The position numbers were made by a program, and so were the translations under genes. From the NCBI GenBank assembly GCA_022577435.1, contig JAKOON010000009.1, positions 2,939,754 to 3,003,753 of the forward strand: a stretch of DNA of 64,000 nucleotides. The letters run 5' to 3'. How positions within the stretch are numbered: position 1 is the first letter of the stretch; each line of letters starts with the position of its first letter. The notes under the pieces were generated by a model. The model was not told where the DNA came from. It was given only the letters and a program-made list of their open reading frames with translations, and did not search any database. Source of the DNA: Embiotoca jacksoni (Eukaryota; Chordata; Actinopteri; Embiotocidae). Shown piece by piece: positions 39,291-50,110 of the stretch.

Positions 39291-39450
39291 GGAAGGCGGT
39301 CCCCTTGACGTGCCCTTGTGTTTAACGGTGATGAGGTAGATTTATGTGCGCCTCCTGGGCACATGGCCGCAGCCATCATGTCATAAATTAGCGGCTGGTC
39401 ACAGAAAAGAGATGATGCACAAAGAGAGAGAGAGAGAGAGAGAGAGAGGT
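39291..39450. promoter_or_regulatory. Conserved-element-like segment plus (GA)n
   Basis: 39291-39415 is complex unique sequence around CATCATGTCATAAATTAGCG (39375); (GA)n occupies 39421-39449. Confidence 0.28.
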
Positions 39451-39770
39451 AGAGCGAGCTGTGTGTACACATGCTGTTGGTTTATCATAATCATGTCTTT
39501 ATCCACCTGCTCCCGTTGTCCTGCCATTTTGTCTGTGCCGCCCCAACTCTCCCTCTTGTCCTTGGCTTTATTGCTTTTCGTCCCTCCCTCTCCTCCTCAA
39601 TATTCCCCTCGTTCCTCCTTCCTCTTTCCCCGTCGTCCTTTTTTTTAAATTTTTTTCCTTTCGCTGCTCCGCTTCCCCTTCTTTTGCCTCTTTTTCCTCT
39701 TCCTCCCCTCTGACCCCGTCTCTCCTCGCTGCTCCGTCGTTTGAAGGTGTCTTTGTGCAAAGATGAAACC
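39451..39770. repeat. Polypyrimidine tract
   Basis: CT-rich from about 39540 to 39730; Ser/Pro/Leu and Arg/Glu/Lys-rich frames on the two strands are artefacts. Confidence 0.6.
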
Positions 39771-40700
39771 GTAGCATTGACCCGTCTCACCTGAAGGCTC
39801 TTTATTGGCTTTGTCAGCAGTATCAGGCTGCTTGGAGGAGACGGGAGACGGGTCGGGGAAAGCGAAGGAGGAAAAACAAGATGAAAGAGGGGAAAAAAAA
39901 AAACAACGAAAAAGCAGTGAACGGGCTGAAGGAAGTAAAATGTAAAGAGGGGAAGGGAGGTGGGACGCGTCTGGGTATTGGCAGGCTATTGCATCAGTGT
40001 GCGTTTACATGCCGGCGCGTACATGCGCGTGTGGATGATTTAGGGTAACGGCAGCGGGGGATTGATGCGGCGTGCCGTGGCCGTATTTGTGTTCAGCAAC
40101 TCCACAATAGATAAAGCAAATGTAGCGTGCTATCACGCGCGCTGAAGTCAGGAGGGTTAGATATAATAGCCATCCACGCAGACGGGCTACACAAAGATAG
40201 AAAAAAACCTAACCCGGCTCCGTCTCCAACACACAACCTGGGGTGTTTCCTAATTTAATCGTAAATCCTCGTTCTGTGATTACCCCCATCCCCACCCCCT
40301 CCATCTTTGCGCGCTCAGACTTAGCTGAATTTAGCCCCGCTCTACTTCCATGAAGCTTTTTTAACTGCGTGTGGATTCCCGAGACAAAAAAAGAGGCGTG
40401 TAGTTGCTTACTGTAAATTACCGGATATTATTAAGCGAGCCGAGCAGAGCTGCGACTGTGTTGTTTGCACTCGTCTCTTCTACGTCGGTGCCGCCGGCAC
40501 CTTGTTGTGGAACATTTGAATGTTATACGCTCGTGTGTTCGAGCAGTTTGTGCTTTGCAGGAGACGGTTTTATTCTCGCGACTCCTGCGTCACTTGCTTC
40601 TCGTAGAGCTCTGGAGAAGTTTCGCAAACATTTGTCGTACGACCGAGGTTGCCCCCGCTGAGGTGTCCCAAGAGCTGTGTGGTATCGTCCAAGAGATAAA
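39771..40700. promoter_or_regulatory. Conserved-element-like, CpG-containing segment
   Basis: 39770-39840 and 39960-40270 are complex, CpG-containing unique sequence. C5-AT-C4-A-C5 at about 40284-40300 is a C-rich patch. 40380-40660 is also CpG-containing and carries an 85-codon open frame without a domain. Confidence 0.28.
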
Positions 40701-40726
40701 GTGTGTGTGTGTGTGTGTGTGTGTGT
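40701..40726. repeat. (GT)n microsatellite
   Basis: About 13 GT units. Confidence 0.93.
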
Positions 40727-41398
40727 ACCGCTCCCCTTTTTATGATTCATTTGTCTGTGAAATGTGTTCTCCGCTTTGTGAACCCACTTAAACTGCTTCA
40801 TAAACAAGAAAGACAACTTCTCCTTGAAGTAAACTTTCTTTCAGAATTTCCACAACAACCTAAAATTCAGACGAAGACACCTTTCGTTGTCTCTTTGTGT
40901 TTTTTCCCTCCCACCCCCGTTTCTTCTTACGATTCCCGCTTCGCACGTCTCTCTCCTTTATTTTTCTTTCTTGAATTCTCTCCTGCTCTATCTTTCTGCC
41001 AGCTGTAAGAGATAATTATTTCCAAACAAGCGGTCCCCTGGGTGAGGCCGTATTATCCAAAGCTGCCTTCATTAAAAATTCCCGCAGCTGCGTGGAGGTC
41101 TTTGCACTGCGGCGTGGCGAAAGAAAAGCGAGAGGGAAAGAGAACAATAGCGGTGTTACACGAGCTGGGATTTGTTTGTGTCCTGGATGAGACTTGCAAA
41201 CAAAAACAAAAACAACAACAACTTAAAAAACCCCAAAAAATAAACAAGCGGAGAAGAATAGTTAATCAGCTGCAGTGGTTAATCAGGTGCGGTCGCCTGG
41301 CATATGGCACACACGTCTTTAATGGGAGCCATCATTACTTTGAGGCATTGTTGAGGTCCTTTGTTTCCTGTAATTGTTCCAAATGTCCTTGTGTGCTC
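40727..41398. promoter_or_regulatory. Conserved-element-like segment
   Basis: 41005-41120 and 41255-41390 are complex unique sequence, with GAGATAATTATTTCC (41009), GTTAATCAGCTGCAGTGG (41261) and CATATGGCACACACG (41299). The 144-codon plus frame at 41042-41476 reads into the CA tract and is not supported. Confidence 0.3.
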
Positions 41399-41399
41399 A

Positions 41400-41461
<62 letters not shown>
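41399..41461. repeat. (CA)n microsatellite
   Basis: About 31 uninterrupted CA units. Confidence 0.95.
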
Positions 41462-41466
<5 letters not shown>

Positions 41467-41541
41467 CGTGCAGTGACACAGTAACGATGTGTTCTGCAGC
41501 TATATTTATAACAAATCCAAAATGACACCTTTAAATGTAAA

Positions 41542-41543
<2 letters not shown>

Positions 41544-41576
<33 letters not shown>
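41544..41576. repeat. (AT)n microsatellite
   Basis: About 16 uninterrupted AT units; cruciform-prone. Confidence 0.93.
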
Positions 41577-41580
<4 letters not shown>

Positions 41581-41804
41581 CCAGCCTCGCACCCGTGCGC
41601 ACCACATATATGTATACACGCCCGCACAAATACACACACATGGTCACAGCCCAGAGAGGAGCAAGTTATTTACATAATAGAGTTGGACAATGCCTAGCGT
41701 GAAGGTAATGCATTCCCCTCTTATGTCAGCATAACTTCTCATACAGCACGAGTCAGTGACACGAGGCAAAAGATTGGCACGTCTGAATTGATTTACGTGA
41801 CGGT

Positions 41805-41805
<1 letters not shown>
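41577..41805. other. Short unique spacer
   Basis: Unique sequence between microsatellites; nothing recognised. Confidence 0.5.
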
Positions 41806-41838
<33 letters not shown>

Positions 41839-41846
41839 GGGGGGGG
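41806..41846. repeat. (TG)n plus G11
   Basis: About 15 TG units ending in an 11-G run (about 41836-41846). Confidence 0.92.
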
Positions 41847-43172
41847 TGTGTGTTAATGTAAAGCGGGACACAGGTACCTGCAAATCTTCACTGAGGGAAT
41901 ACATTTTTCACCAGTGATCTGCCGACATTTTCTGATGATTTTCATTTTAGAATACATCTCAACACATAGCCCATATAACTGCCGCCGTAATGAGCTGCAC
42001 AGCTCATGAACAAGTTGTAAATACAGACATATTGCCAATTTATACGTTGAGGTTTGTTTGCGTGCAGCTGCCTATTTATGCATCCAGCTGACGATAGCAT
42101 TCATTTGTTGTCGTGTTTGTTTCCGCTTGACGCGCGAAACTCCAAGATTTACGTTGGTTTTAGTTAGTTAGTTCGTTTTTGGTCTCCACCAATCGTTGCA
42201 GGAAACATCCGACTCTGTAATGCGGGTGCGGTGTTCACCAGCTGCATCGATTGTCTCCAATTGGGTGCTTCGCAGCTAGTGTGCATTATTTTCTAAAATA
42301 ACAGTGACGAGAGTACCAAAAGTCGCAGGCTGGAAATCAAAACGGTGAATTCAAAGTGGACGAAATGATTCATAAATCTTGAGGTGAGCAGAAGTGTTCA
42401 GTGATAAATTCTCTGCGGGTTTGACGCGGCTCAGATACAAGTATTCACGTGATCCGTTGTTATTATAGAAATATCGATCAAAGCCGCTGATTGATGGTTT
42501 GTAGATGTGCAAACATTTCTGAGGAACATGAACATAATTATTGGACCACAGAGCAGCAGCAGCCTAGATGCCAATAAAATCCATTTTACCGGTGGCTCAG
42601 TCTTTGTCAGCGTTTCTCAATGACAAAACCAAGGTCATCTCCTGCCCTGAGATCTGACACCGTCCAAATCTTCAGAGAGGAAGGAGAAAACGTCAGAAGC
42701 TCAACGCAGCAGATTTAGCTGACTGCAGAAAAAAACGCAGGATCAGAATCAGGATCAGCTGGATGGTTCCAAGGATGATGAATGCGATGGAGCAAAAAAA
42801 ATAAAATAAATAAATATGAATTGCAAAACTGTTAAACCCTTATTAAGATGGAATTATATTTCAGCAAAGCAGAAAAAAGAAACGACAATTGACTTTTATA
42901 AAAGAAAAATCTTGACGAGGATAATTTTTTCAATTTATTGTGTGAAATTTAATTGAAACATGCTTCTGTTCACCGGCAATACTTCTTGGAGGAAAAGGTA
43001 TCATGGTTACTTCAAAATTCACCTAAATATACTTTACTGTCTTGCAAGCAATTATTTTGTGAAAGGTGTGACTGTTTTACAAATGCTACATATCTCACTT
43101 TGGAATGAAACCTGCTTCATTTGCAAATGATTGGTAATTTCATTCAAATATCTTCCTCTATCCAAAAGAAAG

Positions 43173-43175
<3 letters not shown>
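41847..43175. promoter_or_regulatory. Conserved-element-like segments in unique DNA
   Basis: 41890-42050 and 42200-42520 are complex, repeat-free sequence. ATGAGCT-gcac-AGCTCAT at 41990-42007 is a perfect 7-bp inverted repeat with a 4-nt spacer. 42520-43175 is ordinary AT-rich DNA. Confidence 0.25.

Positions 43176-43235
<60 letters not shown>
43176..43235. repeat. (CA)n microsatellite
   Basis: About 30 uninterrupted CA units. Confidence 0.95.
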
Positions 43236-43237
<2 letters not shown>

Positions 43238-44073
43238 GGCACAGTGAACTGATGGTGAACCCAAAATACTCCTTATACTGTAAATATGAGAGGGAAAAAA
43301 AAGAAGCATCACCAAAGGCAAATAGTGCAACTGCTTTTTCAAGTAGTGTTGAAGCATTCGGTCTCTCTTTCACTAACTTTCTCCACACTTTAAAGAATGT
43401 TTTTCAAAATATGCCGAGCACATTTGAAGGAGCGCAGAAAAGTTGGCGTGATTGATGCATTGTTAAACTTATAGAAATATCTACAGCACGGTGCCGCTCC
43501 CTTCTGTTTCCCTGAATTTACTTTAGCATACACCACGTTGAACTGAATTTTCTGTCTGTGACAGAAGCCAGCAATTCCCAGTTTGCGGGTTTTTTATTGT
43601 GACCTGTGTTCACAGGTGGGAGAGCGTGTGGTGTAGAAGGCGAAGCCAACTATATTCATAAAGCACTCGTCGTGCGCGAGGGAAAATCCACCGTGCTTTA
43701 TGTGAAAATTAAAGAGTAAAGAGAAACAGCAAGAAAGTGCACACATGCCCTTTTCAGTGATTTAGATGCCGTGCTCTGTTTTTAAATAGGTTACAAAAAA
43801 AAGCAATGTTTTGAGGCTGCCTGTAAAAGAAGTGAGCGTACCCAGGAAGCCTATTCAGAGACATAAAAACTGAAGGCAGCCCAACCAGATTTTATAGATT
43901 TGAATTTAGGGCTTTTAAGCATATTGCACAAGACCATTCAGTATTTTATAGACAAACAAGAGAACCTTAAAGTCAGTTTTAGTGTATATATTTGTTGTAG
44001 TGATTTAAGGACAGGTGTAATTCTTTTGCTGTTAAAACTATCGACCGGCTTACAGAAGCTCTGTAAGCTTTAA
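43236..44073. other. Unique AT-rich sequence
   Basis: Nothing recognised; it ends in the TTAA that flanks the next element. Confidence 0.45.
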
Positions 44074-44299
44074 CCCTTGTGTTGTCCTTGGGTCAAAATG
44101 TGTTCAGCTTGGGTCAGCTGTGTTCAACCAAGTTCTATTTTATTTTCATATTTTTTGGGATCACTGGTGACAAGGAGGCTGTGAGGGTTTCTTTAAAGAA
44201 TGATGACCAATGATCCCAAAAAATATAAAAATATAGAAATAAAATAGAACTTGGTTGAACACAGCTGCAGGTCATTTTGACCCCAGGACAACACGAGGG
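44074..44299. mobile_element. piggyBac-like palindromic MITE
   Basis: The element is flanked by TTAA on both sides (44070-44073 and 44300-44303), the obligatory piggyBac target duplication, and begins CCC and ends GGG. Terminal repeats CCCTTGTGTTGTCC and its partner CCCTCGTGTTGTCC (reverse complement of the right end) differ at one base. Longer inner arms also pair: 44115-44164 with 44211-44267, leaving about 45 bp of non-paired centre, so the 226-bp element is nearly one long hairpin. The left arm carries an internal duplication of TTGGGTCA...GTTCAGC. No transposase, so non-autonomous. High arm identity suggests a fairly recent copy. Confidence 0.7.
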
Positions 44300-44303
44300 T
44301 TAA

Positions 44304-45290
44304 AAAAAACAAACTCGTGTGAATGTAGTGACGTCTGAATATACCTTATGTATTTATACCTTTTCTAAATGGTCGTTCTCCTCGGTGTTTGTGTGAAGAT
44401 GGAAAAGAAAGAGCTGGAGAGAGGAGTTTTAATCCTGCCTACTGTTTTAACCTCAGCACAACCAGCCAGTCAGTGCATGACGTGGAAAACTTATAGTTCA
44501 AATTGTTGGTTTCCAAAAGTGTTAGATATTGTTGTGTTATGGGTTCAAATGCTGTTTAAAGTTCCAACGAGCACAAGCAAAATGTATCCTGGCATTTCTT
44601 TATACAATAGTATACCAAAATATCATCAACATAATCAATCAGGACATTGCTTACTTAGTTGAATGCATTTTTCTTTTGCTGCAGTAAGAGAGAATCAGAA
44701 AATATACGAGAAAAAGCAGCAAAGGTCCAGCTGGCTGTGAATCAAACTCTTACTTTAAACCTGCTCCTCAAAGCTTTAAAACACAAAATGTGTTAGTTTA
44801 ATATAACAGATCAATCGGGCAAACTATATTCATATCGTACCTTTCAAACAAATCCATTTAAAATCAATGATCTTTAGATCAAATGAAGGATGTTAAGTGA
44901 TTGTGTCATTTCTATTTTATCAACGTTTAACATAGAATTTACAAACACGAGCATATTGTGTGAACGACTTGAATCTCCAATACTGGACCCGATAAGAAAA
45001 CATCCAGCCCATAAACACAATAATATAATATAATATTTTCATTTCTATTGCATGCATTTTTATTAGACCCACTAAAAAGCCAGTCTTCTACTGCTTGAAG
45101 CTAAATGATTATGATAATTTAACTCCAATGTCTTTGTTAAAGTTTGTAATAAATGTGACCTTTTTATTGATCAAAAGAAACCAATGCATTTTCTAAATAT
45201 AAGCAGGACAGGTTCAAGCTATCAGACTGCAGCATGTATTATGAAAGGTGAAGTTGAGTGTCTGTTTGTGACACTCGTCCAACAGATGGA
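44304..45290. other. AT-rich unique sequence
   Basis: Nothing recognised; a 97-codon plus frame (44369-44662) has no domain. Confidence 0.45.
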
Positions 45291-45303
45291 GGAACGGTGC
45301 CGT

Positions 45304-45372
45304 GGGGTCCACCGGGGCCCGCCGGGGCTACCGGGGCCCACCGGGGGCCACCGTGGGCCCACCGGCACCCAC
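45304..45372 (+). repeat. GC-rich minisatellite, quadruplex-prone and collagen-like
   Basis: Imperfect 9-12-bp units of the type CCGGGGCCCAC, with five runs of four or more G at 45304-45347 separated by loops of 6, 6, 5 and 6 bases. The units are also partly self-complementary (CCGGGGCCC). Read in plus frame it gives GPPGLPGPTGG, a Gly-X-Y pattern, after an acceptor-like CCAACAG at 45279-45285. No donor or further collagen exon is seen, so a chance consequence of GC-rich repeat units is more likely than a collagen exon. Confidence 0.6.
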
Positions 45373-45889
45373 CGGAGCCTCTCCTCACTCTCCCTGATCA
45401 TACATAGACCGGGAAGAGAGACATAGGGAGAGACGAAGCTGATAGGTAGTGTGGAAGGGTGAGTGGATTGAGGTGAGGAAAGGAGCCGGGGGTGTGGGGC
45501 GAGGGGGAGTCAACAAGACAGGGGAAACAAGGAGGGAGAACGGCGAGGAGGGAATATGAGAGAGAGGAGAAAAAAAAGCAAGAAAAAAAAGCAGTGAGAT
45601 CCAAGAGATGCTGAGACAGAGAGGTGAGATTGAGTGAAGATGGGGGTAGGGAGGGGGGGAAACAAGAGAGTAAATAGTAGAAGGTGAGACTGCTGGAGGT
45701 GAGGATGGGGGTGGGAGAGAGGGACGAGGGGGGGGGGATGAGGAAGACAGGCAAACAATAGACAAGACAAGCTGGAAATGGAGGGAAAGGAAGCGAGAGG
45801 CGATTTCAAGAGGTGGACGAGGTGTGGATAAGCAAAGAGGAAGGAGGAGGATGAGGAGGAGGAAGGTGGTGGTGGGAGACAGCAGGCAC
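45373..45889. repeat. Polypurine tract, about 500 bp
   Basis: Strong G/A bias on plus, with quadruplex-prone parts near 45640-45660 and 45705-45740. The 253-codon minus-strand frame over this region is Ser/Pro/Leu-rich and purely compositional. Triplex-prone. Confidence 0.65.
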
Positions 45890-45925
45890 TGTGTGTGTGT
45901 GTGTGTGTGTATGTGTGTGTGTGTG
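45890..45925. repeat. (GT)n microsatellite
   Basis: About 17 GT units with one ATG interruption. Confidence 0.93.
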
Positions 45926-46200
45926 GCGAGAGTCCGACACAGAAGGGTATTGCTGCATAAGCAGTCTGTCCAGCTGTCTCGCCTCTGAAAACCAACTGAG
46001 ACGAGCGATGTCAGGACTCTTCTCTTCAACATCTCTCTCCCTGCTAACAGTGACTTCTTCATTTCTCTTCCTCCTCCTCTTCCTCGCTCCACCACGGCCT
46101 CTCCTTCACTGCCAACCCCCTCCCTCTCTCCCTCCCTCCCCCCCACCTCTTTTGCTGTTTATTGGTTTATTCATGCAACAACGTTCTGATGTCTAGAAGT
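45926..46200. other. Pyrimidine-rich spacer
   Basis: CT-rich from 46015 with C-runs at about 46118-46146; nothing else. Confidence 0.5.
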
Positions 46201-46600
46201 TGGGATCAAAGCTGGAAAACGAGCTCTGCATGCTCATGAATGCGTGTGTGTGAAGGTTTATATTGTAAACACTCTGAAGGTGTATTTACCTGTGTTTTAT
46301 ATGTTTTATGTGGATCATGTACACGGTGTAATGTGTGTTTTTACCTCAACGTGTCTCCGGCGTCTCGTACGCTGTTTCCGTGCAATATCTGGTGCGGCTG
46401 TGAATCTCACGGGTTTCGGGAGCGAGGCGAAGACATTTGCATATACGTTCAGGGCTCGTATAGCGGCGCGAATGAGCTGGCTGATGGGAAGTAACAGCTG
46501 ACCAGATAGGCAGGTGTTGCACCATGCCGAGACATTATATTGGTTCTGGGACGGGAGACGGTGACGATTTCGCATTTAGGCTCTCTTTAAGGACCACAAG
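46201..46600. promoter_or_regulatory. Conserved-element-like segment with octamer
   Basis: Complex sequence with a perfect POU octamer on the minus strand (ATTTGCAT at 46435-46442) and CpG-containing DNA at 46345-46480. No coding frame with bias. Candidate enhancer. Confidence 0.3.
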
Positions 46601-47590
46601 GGAGTAATGGAGCGAGAGGAACCGAGCTGGCAGGCGAGGCTTTACGACTTGGAGAGTTCATGCCATTTTATGTGTTTTTGTTCATGTTTGTTCATACATA
46701 AGGTGTTTTTGTTTCTTTTTTTTTTTCCCCACATATTGTGCTCCAAATTACTGTTTGTTTTTAAGCAACTAAAACAAAAGTCGGTTATGGTCAAAGGAAA
46801 GGATTTGGTCGTAGTTAACAGAAGCCAGTGCTGATAGTTTTTCTAAGTGGGTGATGAAGGAGTAAACCGTGTTGTCATGGGAAAAACAATCCGTGAATCA
46901 AGGACGAGCTTGAGGTGCAGACGCTGATCATCATCCTCCGTTGCTTCGTGCCTCTCACCATCTCCCTACTTCCCATTTTCTGCCATTTCTCTAATGTAAC
47001 TTATGAATAGCAACGAGGACAGCGGCCCTTTTACTCTTTCCAGACCCACAGCTGAAATTGTAAATCTCCGTGTCAGCGGTAGCATCTGATTTCTCACCGG
47101 TGAGGTGATCCAGGAAGTCCATTTTGTACAACGTCTCCATTAATTTGAAGGATCTCTGGGTTGTTGTGTTGCAAGGAAGAACTTCATTTCTCCGCGAACC
47201 TTTTCTTCTGTTGTATCAGTCGTGAGAAAAAACAGTATTCATATTTCAAAAGAAACTCGCCAGGCAGTTGCATCTTTATGTGTTTGATTGGCGGGCGTTT
47301 AGCTTCGGTGCCCGACACCCTGCTTCTTCTGCAGCGGTCTCATTCACGCAAACACGTGCTGAGTTTTTTTTCCCCGCAGCTTTCTTGTCTGTGTGTCTTT
47401 CTTGTTTGAACCCTTGATGGAGACGTGACACAAACTCTATTACCTTCAACTTTGCCGCTCGTTAGTCACACAATGGTCATTTTTAGTTTTTCACCTTTTA
47501 TTTTTTTATTTTTTTTTTTTTTTATATGGTGAAGATAGTTTTGTAAGACCGAGTGTGGATATTTCTGAAAATGACAAAATCCCACCCTCC
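46601..47590. other. Unique sequence with a perfect palindrome
   Basis: CTCACCGGTGAG at 47093-47104 is a perfect 12-bp palindrome. T-run at about 47510-47523. 46985-47160 may be conserved. No gene. Confidence 0.4.
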
Positions 47591-47813
47591 CTTCGCTCTC
47601 GCATTCATGTTAAGAGGTGCGCTGGTCATAATGGACCGATTCCTACAAAGAGACTTTGTAAGGTATCCTAACGAGCAACAGGCTGGGGAGAGCGTTCCCG
47701 AGAAGGGCGCTCCTCACGTCTAATCACTCTCTCCTCCTCTCTCTCGCTGTGCGTGTGCAGGCGGCAGTTGGTTCTTGGCAGCACATCGACGGTCCTGTGG
47801 CGCTGAAAGGTGA
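47591..47813. other. Unique sequence
   Basis: Balanced sequence leading to the repeat fragment; nothing recognised. Confidence 0.4.
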
Positions 47814-47852
47814 GATAAGATGAAACTTTAATAATCCCTGCGGGGAAATTGG
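47814..47852 (+). repeat. Teleost repeat fragment (TTTATTAATCCC-GGGGAAATTG type)
   Basis: GATAAGATGAAACTTTAATA followed by ATCCCTGCGGGGAAATTGG matches, from memory, a very common fish retroposon tail with TTTATTAATCCCCGGGGGGAAATT. Only about 40 bp remain. Confidence 0.5.
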
Positions 47853-48591
47853 CTCGTCGCGCAAGCGAGGACTAAATTATATGAATACAATGAGCTCTGT
47901 GTGGGTTATATTTCTGAAGAGTCTTCTCCAAACATTGAATCTTCCCCGTCTGGTGAAAACCTCATAACTCCACAATGCCAGCTTACAAGGTAGAAAGGAA
48001 AAAAAAATGTGCCTCATTATGACTGCCTTATTACAATTATAATAATCATAAGCGGAATTAAATTGGTGTCCGACAAAGTAGATAATCCCCCTAGAATATT
48101 GTAACAATAATAATGTTTAAAAGTAGGAATCTAAAAAAAAATCATATTATGAAGAATAATTACTTCTATTTCTGTCCCTAACTCACTCTAATGATGTTTA
48201 GCAATACGCTAATTAAATATAACAAATTCGAGATGAAATCTGGAAACATAAATATGTGAAACAGCTGCAATATAGCAGATGGAGAGGAGGAAATGCGTTT
48301 ATGATGTCAAGGCATTCAGATAAATTATGAGTTGGTAAATAAATACGCTAAATGTTGGTGTGTTTGCGGCTCACATGCCCGACGGCTCAAAGCAGTAAAT
48401 ATTAATGTTATTAATGTTAATAATTAGCGCTGATGATGATTTGTTTTTTTCTGATCTGCGATTTGTTTTTTTGGAAAGGAACGTCCATTCTTATTTTCAT
48501 CTGCAGCAGGTTTTTATTCGTTTTCTTAAATGCCCAAAGCTTCAAACTGATCAAATTCGGCGTCATCAGTTATCAAAGAGACTTGTGTACA
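47853..48591. other. AT-rich unique sequence
   Basis: Nothing recognised. Confidence 0.45.
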
Positions 48592-48612
48592 TGCACACGC
48601 ACACGCACACGC

Positions 48613-48684
<72 letters not shown>
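48592..48684. repeat. (CACACG)4(CA)n microsatellite
   Basis: Four CACACG hexamers then about 33 CA units. Mirror partner of the tract at 48977-49075. Confidence 0.93.
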
Positions 48685-48689
<5 letters not shown>

Positions 48690-48976
48690 CACTCATCGTT
48701 CTTTCTCCCTGTTCGCTGTTCATCCATGTTGAAACGCTGACCGAGGCCGGCTGTGTTTTCTGCTATTTTCTAGGCCAGTGACATTCGTTGTCACTCAGCG
48801 CACCAGCGCGGGATGAACTGTTTTTCCAGACGGTGCCGCCGCGTGACGGCTACGTATACGTGTGCTTAAAACGTATCCACGCATGTAAGCATTTGTGTGC
48901 GCGTTAACGTGTGCTGGAGCGAGAGAGCAGACATGTTGTGTCGTTAGACCTATGTAGATATGTGTGCTCTGAGTTT
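48685..48976. other. CpG-containing unique spacer
   Basis: Unique sequence with several CpG (48795-48860, 48895-48925); nothing recognised. Confidence 0.45.
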
Positions 48977-49093
48977 GCGCGTGCGTGTGTGCGTGCGTGC
49001 GTGTGTGTGTGTGTGTGTGTGTGTGCGTGTGTGTGTGTGTGCGTGTGCGTGTGCGTGTGCGTGTGTGTGTGTGCACAGCAGCAGCAGCAGCAG
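48977..49093. repeat. (GT/GTGTGC)n plus (GCA)n microsatellite
   Basis: GT tract with CG interruptions including four GTGTGC hexamers at 49041-49060, ending in about six GCA units (49075-49093). Confidence 0.92.
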
Positions 49094-50061
49094 GACCGAC
49101 AGTTCCAATGAACATCAACATTAAGGCAGAACCGAGCAGAAGAGTGGAACACCCGCCTTCCACCGAGTTCACCTCCTCATCCTGTCTCATTTGTCTCTCT
49201 GCTTCCTCTTCTCTCTTCCTCTTCCTCTCCGTCCCGGCCCCCCTCACGTCCACGAGATGCATAAATGTCTCGTGCGGTAATACACAAGGCGGTACTTACC
49301 GCGCCGCTCAGCGTGGCTGAAGAGGCCTTTATGTGTCAGCGGAGGTTACTGATAGAGTTTCCAGCCTGTTCTGGTTGACATGGCTACCAGCTTCACTTTT
49401 GCTCCTCTGAGTCTCCCCTTTTATCGCTCTGCATACCGCCGCTGCCAGAAACCCTGTAGATCAGATTTTCATGTTCTTTCTTTCTATATTATTCGACTGG
49501 AAAAAAATTTCAGTTCTATATGAGCTGAAACATTTTTACATTTTCAGTGGGCGTGAGGGGGGGAGACATTTTGTATGAGGCTGGTCTCCATGGAGCGGTT
49601 GTGAGTTGTAGTTGGAAATGTTTGTGTTTGAAGGGTTTTTTTTAATCAGGGGATGAATTTGACAGCGACCATGAGGGGGTTATCATGTAGTGTCAATGTA
49701 GAAAAATAAATGTAGGCATTCAGCTCATAGTCAGAACTCTGTCCAAGTTTGGACATCTTTCCTACAAACCCAGCATATTACTGTTGGCTTAAATCCAAAT
49801 AAATAAGCATCACTTAGGAATTAAAGGAGGTAATGAGGTAAATATTTGACTTTTAAGGCAATAGTGCAAATGTGTAGAGTCTGGAGAAATCTGAAGGACG
49901 GTGGAGCTCTTAATGACGACGAACCTGCTGATGGGCCGATGATTTCAGACTCGTGCTTTGCAGCCACAAATAGCTCAAATGTGGTAACTGGAATAAAGTG
50001 GAGAGGGAACCAGAAAAGATGAGTAATATTCAACTAAAATGCATTCCTGTGTCAGTGTGGA

Positions 50062-50062
<1 letters not shown>
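49094..50062. other. Unique sequence
   Basis: CT-rich at 49165-49240; otherwise AT-leaning unique DNA; nothing recognised. Confidence 0.45.

Positions 50063-50107
<45 letters not shown>
50063..50107. repeat. (CA)n microsatellite
   Basis: About 22 uninterrupted CA units. Confidence 0.95.

Positions 50108-50110
<3 letters not shown>

Noticed and set aside
45385..46146. 253-codon minus-strand open frame
   Set aside because: It is the complement of a polypurine tract plus a GT repeat; composition is Ser/Pro/Leu-rich with no domain or start context.
49451..49462. ACCCTGTAGATC, identical to the 5' part of miR-10
   Set aside because: The match stops after 12 bases and no complementary arm lies within 100 bp on either side, so no pre-miRNA hairpin can form.
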